Assembly: GCA_965216885.1 (NCBI GenBank)
Contig: OZ244209.1
Location: 6,820,001 to 6,884,000, forward strand
DNA length: 64,000 nt
Reading direction: 5' to 3'
Origin: CAYNJG01 sp965216885
GTDB taxonomy: Bacteria; Planctomycetota; Planctomycetia; Pirellulales; Pirellulaceae
Made by a program: the position numbers and the translations under genes. Below, piece after piece: positions 34,659 through 43,552 of this stretch. How positions within the stretch are numbered: the first letter of the stretch is position 1; every line of letters begins with the position of its first letter. The notes under the pieces were generated by a model. The model did not search any database and was not told the DNA's origin. It was given only the letters and a program-made list of their open reading frames with translations.

Positions 34659-37600
34659 ATGAAGTTCCTACTAGTTCTATTCCTCGCAATGACGGCAACT
34701 GTATTGAATCAAGCTGAAACGAGAGCCGGCGAAATCGATTTCGTCGAGGACTTTGTCCTGTCCGGAGATCGCTCCGACTCCATCAGTCAACTTATTCCCG
34801 GCACGGATGTTTACTACTTTTATCAATGTCTGCATCTGCAGAACACGCAGCAGTACAAGGAAGTGGAAAAGCTGTTGAAAATCTGGCAGCAGCGAAAGGG
34901 CGAGACCCGCCAGCTAAAACAAATTCGCCATCGTCAGATGTTGCTGACCTATTCCAGCAATCCAAAGAAAACGATCGACTATCTGATCCAACAAATCGGA
35001 CCCAATCTGAGCCACCAACGCGATCAGTTGGAGTCGAAGCCCAAACTTCCCGTCGAACTGAATCCCACCACAATCAGCTACGCAACCCTGAAAGCGGCCG
35101 CCCTGCGACGTCATAAAGGCGTCAAGGGTTTTACGGCCGATGCACTGGACGGGCTGCTCTCCAAGGATCTCGATCCCACGCGACGTCGCGAGCTGCTATC
35201 GAGACTGCGGCGACCAACTCATCCCGAACTCATCGACCTGATTGTCGCGGACCTCAACCACAAAGGCTCGCGCGGATTTGGCTCGCTGCCCATTCACCGG
35301 CTTCTGTTGCTGGACCAACTGGATGACCTGGCCGTTCGCCGACCGAAGACCCAGAATGAGACCAACTTCGTCAACGCATATCTGCAAAAGCTACAGCCCA
35401 ACCCGGACGTTGACTGGTTGAACGATGCCAACGAACTGGATGCGTACCTTGGTCGCATGTGGAACTTCGTCGAGGGTCTCAATGTCTCCCACAATTCGCT
35501 CAAGGCACACGTGCTCTTCAACTGGTTGGTGCTAGGCGAAAAACAGGGCAAGTACAACAAGCAGCGTTTTCTGGAATACCTCAGTCTGCCGCGTAACACG
35601 AATTACATTCAGCCCCGTCTGTTGCAGGACACAGCGGCACGACGGTATCCGGTCGATTTGAAACTTGATCCCGGCAACACCACCAAGTTGCCACCAATCG
35701 TCCGTGACGAGCCGCTGGTACGACGCTACCTGTTGCACTTCTTCCAGACGGAAAACAGCTACTCCAGGTATTCGAACTACATTCGAGACCACTTCCTGCA
35801 TCGCGTTTACGCGGAAGCCAAAATTACCGCTGGACTGGGGAATCCTGAAAAGTGGTATTCGCTAATGCCGCCGGCCGAGTATCAACAGTTGAAGGACCGC
35901 GTCGATCTGGATTTCGCCCCGACCAACCCTCAGGTATTCCGGGCCAACGACCCCGTGCAGCTTGATCTGTTCGTGAAGAACGTGGAAAAGCTGATCGTCA
36001 AAGTCTACGAGGTCAATACGCGAAACTTCTATCAGCGTTACGGCCGTCAGGTGAACACGGATATCGCCCTCGATGGCCTGATTGCGAACCACGAAGTCAC
36101 GTGGGAGTACGACGAAGCACCCGTCCTGCGAAAGAAACGGCACTTCGAGTTTCCCGATCTGCAGAAGCCGGGCGTGTACGTGATCGACTTCATTGGGAAC
36201 GGTAAAAGCAGCCGCGCCGTGATTCGCAAGGGCGAACTGCACTACCTGACGGAGATGACGGCGCTCGGGCATCGATTTACGGTATTGGATGACAACCTTG
36301 AAAAGGTCGACGACGCCACATTGTGGATGTCGGGCCAACATTTCAAGGCCGACGACAACGGACATATCCTTGTCCCCTACAGTCAAAACCCGGGTCGTCA
36401 GGCAATTGTCCTGTCGCATCAGGGACTCTCGTCATTGCATCATTTTGAACATCACGGCCCGGACTATCGGTTCAACGCCGCTGCCTACATCGATCGCGAA
36501 TCCCTGCTACCCCAGCAGGAAGCGGTCGTCATGCTACGGTCGGATTTGCGTGTGGCCGGTTCGCCGGTTTCGCTGGGACTGCTGGAAGACGTCAAGGTCA
36601 CCATCCGTTCCACCACTATCGACGGCGTCAGCGCGGAGAAGCAATTTGACGATGTGAAACTGTCCGAAGCGAAGGACACGCCGCTGGTCTTTTTCGTACC
36701 GGATCGACTGGCATCCATCGAAGTCAGCGTCAGCGCCAAAATTGAAGATGGTCGCAAGACACATTCGCTGGCGGACAAGCACGCCATAGCCATCAACCAG
36801 ATCGAAAAGTCTGACAGGATCGACGATCTGCACCTGGTGAAAGTGGGCGACACGTATTTGCTGCAGTTGCTGGGCAAGACCGGCGAGACGCGACCTCATC
36901 GACCAATCCGGGTCGAGCTGCGGCATCGACTGTTCACCGATCCAGTTCGCGTCAGTCTGGCAACGGATGAAAATGGAACCATCAGCCTGCCATCGCTCGA
37001 TGACATCACCAGCATCAAGGCGAGCGGCCCGGGTACCCAGCAGAAAGCGTGGCCGATCATCGCCGATCGACGTACGGCGACGCGAACTCTGCACGCCGTC
37101 GAGGGTGATTCGATTCAGATCCCGCACATGCGAGGCGATCGTCTCAAGGCCGGTGATCTATCGCTCTACGAAGTTCGCGGGGGAATCTTCGCCAGCGACG
37201 CGTCGAACAAGGTTCGCGTCGGCGATCAGTTCGTCGAGCTCAATAACCTGAAATCAGGCAACTACAGTCTCAAACTGGATCGCACCGTCTACCGAATTCG
37301 CGTCACGCGTGGCAAGGATGAGTCCGGACACGTGTTGGGCAGCTACCGTCGCCTCCAAACGCGAAAGCTGAATCCCGTCCAACTGACGGGCCTTCGCGCG
37401 GACGCCGACGGACTAAAGATCGAACTGGCGAACGCATCGAAATTCACTCGTGTTCACGTCTATGCATCGCACTTTGTGCCAGCTTTCGACGCGTTCTCGA
37501 CCTTCAGTGAAATTCGCGAAAACGACCTGGTCGCATCCAGCAAACCGTCGCAGCGAAGCTACTTCATGGCCGGCCGAACGTTGGGCGACGAACTCAAGTA

Positions 37601-40600
37601 CGTCCTTGAACGAGCGTACGCGACCAAATATCCCGGCAGTATGCTCGATCGCCCCACCCTGTTGCTGAACTCATGGCCGATTCGTACGACGGAAACCACG
37701 ACCCAGTCGGCTCAACGCGGTGAGGATTTCGCGGCCGCCGATGAGCTCGCCAGCGAAGCGATGATGGAGGAAGCCGCCCAGGCCAAACTGGCTCGAAAAC
37801 AGGGCACGGCGGATTTTGCAAATCTGGATTTCCTCGGTGAGTCCACGTTGCTGCACGCCAATCTGACTCCGGATGAAGACGGTCGCATCACGATTCCCAA
37901 AGACGAATTGGGCGCCCATCACCATTTTCACGTCGTCGCCATCGATCCGCTAACCACGGTGTATCGTTCACTGGCCCTGAAGCAGCTTGGCATGCCGTTT
38001 CGAGATTTACGGTTGGCCAACGGACTGGACCCGGAAAAGCACTACACGCAACAGAAGTCGATCACTGCCCTGCGGGAGGGTGAGCAATTCGAGCTGGCCG
38101 ACATTACTTCCGGTCGCTTCGATACGTACGACAGTCTCTCCAGCGTCTATGCGTTGTACTCCACGCTGACGGCGAACGATGTGCTGGGCAAGTTTCAGTT
38201 CGTGTTGAACTGGCCGAGCATGACGACCGACGAAAAGCGCGAGAAGTATTCCGAATTTGCCTGTCACGAATTGAACTTCTTCGTCTACAAAAAGGACCCG
38301 CAGTTCTTCCGCGAAGTGGTCGGACCATATCTCGAAAACAAACTCCACAAGACGTTCCTTGATTACTGGTTGTTGGAGTTCGATCTGACTCCGTTCCTGC
38401 AACCGTGGGAGTATGCCCAACTGAATACGGCCGAGCGTCTGTTGCTGGGTGAACGACTGGACGGCGAGGACGTTCGCGTAAAACGTTTGATCGATGACTT
38501 GTTCGGTCTGCAGCCGCGTGATGTGACACGCTGGAACCGACAGTTCGAATCAGCCATTCTCGGCAAGTCACTCGATGCGAGCTTCGACAAGTTCGGCCTG
38601 ATCGAGGAACGGTCGAAAGCCCTTTCACGTAGGCGTAAATCCGGTGCTCAACCTCGCTTTGCCGCGCCCGCTCCGCAATCTGCCATGAGCAATGGCATGG
38701 GGGGCGGCATGATGGGCGGTGGCGGCGCCGGATACGGACGCGGCGGGTTGGCCGGTCGCGGTCTGGAGATGAAATCCGAAGCGGATAGCGACGCTCGAGA
38801 CTTTCTAGAACTCAGTCGAAGTCGGTACTATGCCCAGCCCGACCGCGCCGAGAACGAGGCGTTATTCTTCGACGATCTGTCGGTCTCCAATCGTGGTCGA
38901 CGACAACTCTACGAGAAACTGGAAAAGACTCAGGAGTGGGCGGAAAACAACTACTGGCGTCTACCCATCCAGCAGCAAAACGGACAACTGGTGAAGGTCA
39001 ATTCGTTCTGGCATGACTATTCACAACGTCGCAAGGACTCGCCGTTCTTCAGCATCAACTGGCCGACAGCAACGAGCAATTTCACGGAAATGATGTTCGC
39101 CATGAGCCTGTTGGATCTGCCATTCGAAGGCTCGGAACACAACACAGAGTACGCCGATGGACGCATGACACTGACCTCTGCCAGTCCCATGATTGTGTTC
39201 CACGAACAGATCCGGGAAACCCGTTCTGCCGATACGGAAAACGACGGTGATTCGCCCATGCTGATCACGCAGAACTTCTTCCGATCGGACGATCGTTATC
39301 GCATGGTGGGCGGTGTCCGAGAAGACAAATTTGTGACGGACGAGTTCCTCAGCCACGTTGTCTACGGCTGCCAGATCGTGCTCACCAATCCCACGTCGAC
39401 GCCGCGTCGCGTGCAGTTGCTAACGCAAATTCCGTTGGCCTCGATGCCCGCGAACGGTTCGAAATCAACCCGTACCGTCGACATCGATCTGGGACCGTTC
39501 CAGACACAGACGCAGGAGTACTTCTTCTACTTCCCATCGGCAGGCGAATTCCCACACTTCCCCGCTCACGTGGCTCAGGAAGAAACACTGCTGGCCCACG
39601 CAACGGCCGTCACCATGAAAGTGGTCGACAAGCCGACCAACGTGGACACGCAATCGTGGGACTATGTCTCGCAATTCGCCAGCAACGATGATGTCCTCGA
39701 GTACCTGAAGAAGAACAACGTGCATGAGCTGAAGCTGGACCGCATCGCGTTCCGCATGATCGACCGCTCGTTCTTCCGCAAGACGATTGAACTTCTTCGC
39801 GACCGACATGCCTACTCGTCAGCGTTGTGGGCCTATGGCCTGAAGCACAATGACAGCGACGCGATCGCAACCTGGCTGAAGCAGGAACGAAAATTCCTGT
39901 CGCGTTGCGGACAGGTGATTGAATCCGATCTGGTCTCGGTGAACCCAGTGGCCCACAAGACCTACCAGCATCTCGATTACAAGCCGCTGGTGAATGCTCG
40001 TGCCCATCAACTGGGTGATCGCCGCCAGATTCTCAACAATCGCTTTGAAGCTCAGTACCACGCACTGTTGAACGTGTTGAAGTACCGCCGCGAGCTGAAT
40101 GACGAGGATCGCATGGCGATGACTTACTACCTCCTGCTGCAGGATCGGGTTGGTGAAGCCATGAGCATGTTCGGTGGTGTGCAGCGAGGAAATCTGGAGA
40201 CCCAGATTCAATACGATTATTTCGCGGCGTATCTCGATTGCTTCCGCGACGAGCCGTCGCAGGCCCGACAGATCGTGACGCAGTACGTGAACTATCCCGT
40301 GCCGAAATGGGAGAAGGCGTTCGCGAACGTGAAGAGTATGCTCGACGAACTGGACGGCAAGGAAACCCTTGTCGTCGACGAGAAGGATCGCACGCAAAGC
40401 CAAACCGCCGCCGCGGCGCAGCAGACCAGCTTTGAGTTCGTCGTGGAAGACAAGCAGATTCATGTGGACTACCAGAACGTCGATACGCTGGAAGTGAACT
40501 ACTACCTGATCGATCTCGAGCTACTGTTCAGCAGCAATCCGTTCGTGCAGCAGCTGAGCGGATCCGTCGGTCAGTTTTCACACATTCAGCCGAACGACTC

Positions 40601-41006
40601 CGCGCAAGTGACGCTCCCCGCGGACGCTTCAAAACACGCGATTCCGGTGCCGGAAAAATTCCTCAATCGCAATCTGCTGATCGAATGTGTGGCCAATGGC
40701 GTGACTCGATCGCAAGCTTATTTCTCGAATTCGCTGACGGTGCAGATGTCCGACAACTACGGCCAGCTCAAGGTCACCGACACCAAGACCGGTCGTCCCG
40801 TCTCGAAGACCTATGTCAAAGTCTACGCCGAACTGAAAGACGGCCGCACGCAGTTCTTCAAGGACGGCTATACCGACCTGCGTGGCCGGTTTGACTATTC
40901 GTCACTGAGCACGAACGAACTGGACTTTGTGAAACGATTCTCGTTGCTGGTACTGGATGACGATCGCGGCGGAATGGTCCGCGAAGCAATGCCACCTAAA
41001 CGATAG
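34659..41006 (+). CDS. Giant secreted protein with alpha-2-macroglobulin-like architecture
   Basis: The 2115-residue protein has a signal peptide (KFLLVLFLAMTATVLNQAETRA). A helical region follows (to ~400), then beta-rich MG-like domains: DPVQLDLFVKNVEKLIVKVY with EVNTRNFYQRYGRQV near 430, PGVYVIDFIGNGKSSRAVI, and DRESLLPQQEAVVMLRSDLR. A Gly/Met-rich linker (GMGGGMMGGGGAGYGRGG) sits at ~1341-1372. The second half has KTQEWAENNYWRLP, further beta domains and a C-terminal carboxypeptidase-regulatory-like unit (GQLKVTDTKTGRPVSKTYVK). No CxEQ thioester motif was seen. GGAGAAGG precedes the ATG at 34659, while the open frame upstream to 34296 lacks a site. A protease-trapping or cell-surface role is inference. 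Confidence 0.78.
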   Translation: MKFLLVLFLAMTATVLNQAETRAGEIDFVEDFVLSGDRSDSISQLIPGTDVYYFYQCLHLQNTQQYKEVEKLLKIWQQRKGETRQLKQIRHRQMLLTYSSNPKKTIDYLIQQIGPNLSHQRDQLESKPKLPVELNPTTISYATLKAAALRRHKGVKGFTADALDGLLSKDLDPTRRRELLSRLRRPTHPELIDLIVADLNHKGSRGFGSLPIHRLLLLDQLDDLAVRRPKTQNETNFVNAYLQKLQPNPDVDWLNDANELDAYLGRMWNFVEGLNVSHNSLKAHVLFNWLVLGEKQGKYNKQRFLEYLSLPRNTNYIQPRLLQDTAARRYPVDLKLDPGNTTKLPPIVRDEPLVRRYLLHFFQTENSYSRYSNYIRDHFLHRVYAEAKITAGLGNPEKWYSLMPPAEYQQLKDRVDLDFAPTNPQVFRANDPVQLDLFVKNVEKLIVKVYEVNTRNFYQRYGRQVNTDIALDGLIANHEVTWEYDEAPVLRKKRHFEFPDLQKPGVYVIDFIGNGKSSRAVIRKGELHYLTEMTALGHRFTVLDDNLEKVDDATLWMSGQHFKADDNGHILVPYSQNPGRQAIVLSHQGLSSLHHFEHHGPDYRFNAAAYIDRESLLPQQEAVVMLRSDLRVAGSPVSLGLLEDVKVTIRSTTIDGVSAEKQFDDVKLSEAKDTPLVFFVPDRLASIEVSVSAKIEDGRKTHSLADKHAIAINQIEKSDRIDDLHLVKVGDTYLLQLLGKTGETRPHRPIRVELRHRLFTDPVRVSLATDENGTISLPSLDDITSIKASGPGTQQKAWPIIADRRTATRTLHAVEGDSIQIPHMRGDRLKAGDLSLYEVRGGIFASDASNKVRVGDQFVELNNLKSGNYSLKLDRTVYRIRVTRGKDESGHVLGSYRRLQTRKLNPVQLTGLRADADGLKIELANASKFTRVHVYASHFVPAFDAFSTFSEIRENDLVASSKPSQRSYFMAGRTLGDELKYVLERAYATKYPGSMLDRPTLLLNSWPIRTTETTTQSAQRGEDFAAADELASEAMMEEAAQAKLARKQGTADFANLDFLGESTLLHANLTPDEDGRITIPKDELGAHHHFHVVAIDPLTTVYRSLALKQLGMPFRDLRLANGLDPEKHYTQQKSITALREGEQFELADITSGRFDTYDSLSSVYALYSTLTANDVLGKFQFVLNWPSMTTDEKREKYSEFACHELNFFVYKKDPQFFREVVGPYLENKLHKTFLDYWLLEFDLTPFLQPWEYAQLNTAERLLLGERLDGEDVRVKRLIDDLFGLQPRDVTRWNRQFESAILGKSLDASFDKFGLIEERSKALSRRRKSGAQPRFAAPAPQSAMSNGMGGGMMGGGGAGYGRGGLAGRGLEMKSEADSDARDFLELSRSRYYAQPDRAENEALFFDDLSVSNRGRRQLYEKLEKTQEWAENNYWRLPIQQQNGQLVKVNSFWHDYSQRRKDSPFFSINWPTATSNFTEMMFAMSLLDLPFEGSEHNTEYADGRMTLTSASPMIVFHEQIRETRSADTENDGDSPMLITQNFFRSDDRYRMVGGVREDKFVTDEFLSHVVYGCQIVLTNPTSTPRRVQLLTQIPLASMPANGSKSTRTVDIDLGPFQTQTQEYFFYFPSAGEFPHFPAHVAQEETLLAHATAVTMKVVDKPTNVDTQSWDYVSQFASNDDVLEYLKKNNVHELKLDRIAFRMIDRSFFRKTIELLRDRHAYSSALWAYGLKHNDSDAIATWLKQERKFLSRCGQVIESDLVSVNPVAHKTYQHLDYKPLVNARAHQLGDRRQILNNRFEAQYHALLNVLKYRRELNDEDRMAMTYYLLLQDRVGEAMSMFGGVQRGNLETQIQYDYFAAYLDCFRDEPSQARQIVTQYVNYPVPKWEKAFANVKSMLDELDGKETLVVDEKDRTQSQTAAAAQQTSFEFVVEDKQIHVDYQNVDTLEVNYYLIDLELLFSSNPFVQQLSGSVGQFSHIQPNDSAQVTLPADASKHAIPVPEKFLNRNLLIECVANGVTRSQAYFSNSLTVQMSDNYGQLKVTDTKTGRPVSKTYVKVYAELKDGRTQFFKDGYTDLRGRFDYSSLSTNELDFVKRFSLLVLDDDRGGMVREAMPPKR

Positions 41007-41013
41007 CGGCGAC

Positions 41014-41069
41014 AGCCGTGCGAACAACAGTCGTGCGAACAACAGCCGCGCGAACAACAGCCGCGGAAC
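41014..41069. repeat. 15-bp tandem repeat just after the giant gene
   Basis: Three near-identical units AGYCGYGCGAACAAC lie at 41014-41028, 41029-41043 and 41044-41058, with a partial fourth to 41069. They begin 8 bp after the stop of the giant gene. Read in one frame they would encode Ser-Arg-Ala-Asn-Asn units, but no gene uses it. Confidence 0.8.
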
Positions 41070-41150
41070 CGCATCTCGTGCTCATGGCCGCCCTCGAAGC
41101 AATTCGTCGGCGGCCATTTTCAATCGACGACGGTCTGTTAAACCGGACTG

Positions 41151-41741
41151 TCACGGACCCGTTCGTAACATGCAGACAAACTCCTGCGTCTCGGCTGAAA
41201 AAGTACGCATAGGCAGGATGATGGGATGTCGGGAATCGGCCCACGCGAGCACCACGTCGTCGCCCGAGCCCTTCCATTTGAGGTCGCTCCATGCGTAGCG
41301 AGCGGAACCACGCGGCCCGGTCACCGTCAGCGCTTCGTGCCCGAATTCCAGCTCCATTGTGTACCGGTTCTTTCCACTGACCGAGTACCAACTACACAGC
41401 GACTGCCTGGTGATGAGTTTCCCCACGAATCCCCATAACACCAGCATTGATCCGGGAACGCCGATAATGGCCGTGACCAGCCACATTCGGTAATTCTGCA
41501 TTCGTTCGCGAATCAGGATCGTGACCACCAGCGCCACGCACATACATCCAACCACGATGGCGAAGAATCGTATCAAGAGGGAGGCCGTTCCGAAACGGAC
41601 GAAATGCGCATCCGCCAACAACTCGGGCGTAATCTCCGCGACCTCGGTTCGTGGCAGATTCAGATTTTCCAGCGAACCTTCCAGCGAACTGGCCGTCGGT
41701 GACTGGTACGGGTTCACATCCACGTCATTCGAGCGTTTCAT
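41151..41741 (-). CDS. Two-TM membrane protein with NPYxSP N terminus
   Basis: The 196-residue protein starts MKRSNDVDVNPYQSPTASSL. The NPYxSP element near the N terminus is common in planctomycete membrane proteins. Two membrane segments follow (LLIRFFAIVVGCMCVALVVTIL and WLVTAIIGVPGSMLVLWGFVG), then a soluble C-terminal part like the YcxB family (YTMELEFGHEALTVTGPRGSARYAWSDLKWKG). The function is unknown. The ATG at 41741 is preferred to a start at 41765. It is transcribed toward the giant gene's end and starts 93 bp from the divergent PhyH gene. Confidence 0.72.
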   Translation of the reverse strand: MKRSNDVDVNPYQSPTASSLEGSLENLNLPRTEVAEITPELLADAHFVRFGTASLLIRFFAIVVGCMCVALVVTILIRERMQNYRMWLVTAIIGVPGSMLVLWGFVGKLITRQSLCSWYSVSGKNRYTMELEFGHEALTVTGPRGSARYAWSDLKWKGSGDDVVLAWADSRHPIILPMRTFSAETQEFVCMLRTGP

Positions 41742-41834
41742 GCTGTCACCCGCCTCGCCAAACACGTAATACTGTTATCTCGTGATTCCAGTGTAGGCAA
41801 AATCCACGGGCCCATTCCACCAGAAGGCCACCTC

Positions 41835-42653
41835 ATGCTTTCTCCGCAGCAACGGGACGAATTCTTCGCGTTGGGATTCACGCGGGTCAGCGCAGCGTTT
41901 ACCAACCAGCAGTCCAACGCGTTGGTGGACGAATTCTGGAACTTCATGGAGAGCCACCACCGCTTCCGTCGCGACGACCCGACCACATGGACCGAGGGAA
42001 TCGTGATGAAGATCAGCGAACTCAAACGCAAAGCCGCATTTGTGGACTTCGATCCTGCCATCGTGGAATCGGTACTCGATCAGTTGCTGGAACCCATGAA
42101 CTGGATTCGCCCGGCATCCTGGCACATTCTGGCCACGTTTCCCTCGGCGGATCGCGCGTGGTCGTGGGACAGCCTTTTCCAGCGACAGATCGAAGTTAAA
42201 ACGGTGCAATGGCACACCGACTACGAATACGAAATGCCGTCAGGCCGACTCTCCGGCGTACAGATCTTTGCACTCCTGGCCGACCACGAACCCGGTGGCG
42301 GAGCGACGATGGTCATGGAAGGTTCACCGCGCGTGATCGAAACATTCGCACAACAGCAACCCGCCGATGTGTTGCAGAAAATGAGTCGCGCGAGGACGAC
42401 GCTCATGCAGAGTCATCCTTTTTTTGAAACTGCCTCGCAGGCCGTGACGACGCAGACATCCGAAGAGTGGATCAACCAACAGCGGGGCGAAGTCGAGGGA
42501 GCTTCCCTGGTCGTCCGCGAACTCACGGGAAAGGCCGGCGATGTCTTCTTCTGCCATCCGTGGCTCCTGCACGCACCATCACCCAACGCTAACGACACAC
42601 CACGGTTGATGTGTACGCAGCGGATCCATCGCCGCGTTCAAAGTGGACGATAG
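41835..42653 (+). CDS. Phytanoyl-CoA dioxygenase (PhyH)-family Fe(II)/2-oxoglutarate oxygenase
   Basis: The 272-residue protein has the metal-binding HxD at WHTDYEY (His127, Asp129) and the distal site HAPSPN (His246), the HxSxxN form typical of PhyH enzymes. Arg in PRLMCTQRI is placed to bind 2-oxoglutarate. The middle strand LSGVQIFALLADHEPGGGATMVMEGSPR is typical of the jelly-roll core. It opens with QQRDEFFALGFTRVSAAF. These enzymes hydroxylate small molecules; the substrate here cannot be told. It is probably monocistronic, with the convergent DUF2277 gene 21 bp beyond its end. Confidence 0.9.
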   Translation: MLSPQQRDEFFALGFTRVSAAFTNQQSNALVDEFWNFMESHHRFRRDDPTTWTEGIVMKISELKRKAAFVDFDPAIVESVLDQLLEPMNWIRPASWHILATFPSADRAWSWDSLFQRQIEVKTVQWHTDYEYEMPSGRLSGVQIFALLADHEPGGGATMVMEGSPRVIETFAQQQPADVLQKMSRARTTLMQSHPFFETASQAVTTQTSEEWINQQRGEVEGASLVVRELTGKAGDVFFCHPWLLHAPSPNANDTPRLMCTQRIHRRVQSGR

Positions 42654-42673
42654 CCAACGGCGTGCTTGCGGAG

Positions 42674-42952
42674 CTAACGAGGCTGCTTGCCAAACCTTTT
42701 CGCATTACGTGCTCGGGCTTTTTCCGCTTCGACTTCGCGGTTCTTGGGATCCGCCGTCGTAGAGAGTTGAGACAACAGTTCGGATGCAGATTGTGTCACA
42801 GCTTCGACGGCCGCGTGGAAGGCCACTTCGTTGACTTTCGAAGGCTTGTTGAAGCCACTCAGCTTTCTGACAAACTGCAGACTGGCTGCCCGAATTTCCT
42901 CTTCTGTGGCGGGCGGGTCAAAATTAAAGAGCGTTTTGATGTTACGACACAT
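42674..42952 (-). CDS. DUF2277 family protein
   Basis: The small 92-residue soluble protein matches the DUF2277 family almost word for word as I know it: MCRNIKTLFNFDPPATEEEI, RAASLQFVRKLSGFNKPSKV, then a basic tail (EKARARNAKRFG). Members occur across bacteria and have no known activity. It starts 72 bp from the divergent alkyltransferase-like gene and is convergent with PhyH. Confidence 0.93.
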   Translation of the reverse strand: MCRNIKTLFNFDPPATEEEIRAASLQFVRKLSGFNKPSKVNEVAFHAAVEAVTQSASELLSQLSTTADPKNREVEAEKARARNAKRFGKQPR

Positions 42953-43024
42953 GGGTGAGTTCCCTGAGTGAAAACGGTATCATCACGGCTGTCGATTCTA
43001 CCAGCCCACCGTATTCACGAAGCC

Positions 43025-43387
43025 ATGAAATCGAAACGCCGATCCCGCAGTTCTGCCTCCGGTTCTGGATCCCGCGGTTCTGCTTCGCTCGGTTCCGCCA
43101 CCGAACTGGAGCAGGCTTTGACCGTTGCGGTCGCGGCGTTGAAGGATGGCGAAGTCGTCAGCTATGGCGACATTGCCGAACGAGCTGGCCGACCGGATGC
43201 GCCACGAGCGGCCGGAGCATTGCTGTCCAAGGCCATCGCCAGTCTGCCGTGGTGGCGCGTCGTTTATGCCTGTGGCAAACTGGCTCCCTGTGACCCGGAA
43301 ACCCAGCAGCAGCGGCTGGAAGAGGAAGGCGTGGTCGTGAAAAACGGCCGGGTCCGGCGCTCGCCACGGGGTCGATTCGCCAAATAG
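43025..43387 (+). CDS. Alkyltransferase-like (ATL) DNA-binding protein
   Basis: The 120-residue protein has a Lys/Arg/Ser/Gly-rich N terminus (~20 residues) and the DNA-binding domain of O6-alkylguanine-DNA alkyltransferases: LKDGEVVSYGDIAERAGRP, RAAGALLSKAI and GVVVKNGRV. The active-site PCHRV is replaced by PWWRVV, so no alkyl transfer is possible. ATL proteins recognise O6-alkylguanine and pass it to nucleotide excision repair. PWHR is the usual ATL form; PWWR is less common. The ATG at 43025 is preferred to 42968. Confidence 0.88.
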   Translation: MKSKRRSRSSASGSGSRGSASLGSATELEQALTVAVAALKDGEVVSYGDIAERAGRPDAPRAAGALLSKAIASLPWWRVVYACGKLAPCDPETQQQRLEEEGVVVKNGRVRRSPRGRFAK

Positions 43388-43552
43388 TGGCCAGGTGTCC
43401 GGTTCGGACTCCGCCGTTCTGACGCTTCTCCGGGCCCGCGTGGCCACGCCCATCCGCCGCGAGCGGTTCAACCCCTTGATTGTCCCGCGCCGTATCGGTC
43501 GAATGGTCCATTCCCGAAGATTTACTCAACAGTACAAAAGACATCGAAACCC
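43388..43552. other. Intergenic gap upstream of the aldehyde dehydrogenase
   Basis: These 165 bp contain no gene and no distinct hairpin. They should include the promoter of the dehydrogenase gene, which has only a weak ribosome site. Confidence 0.45.
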
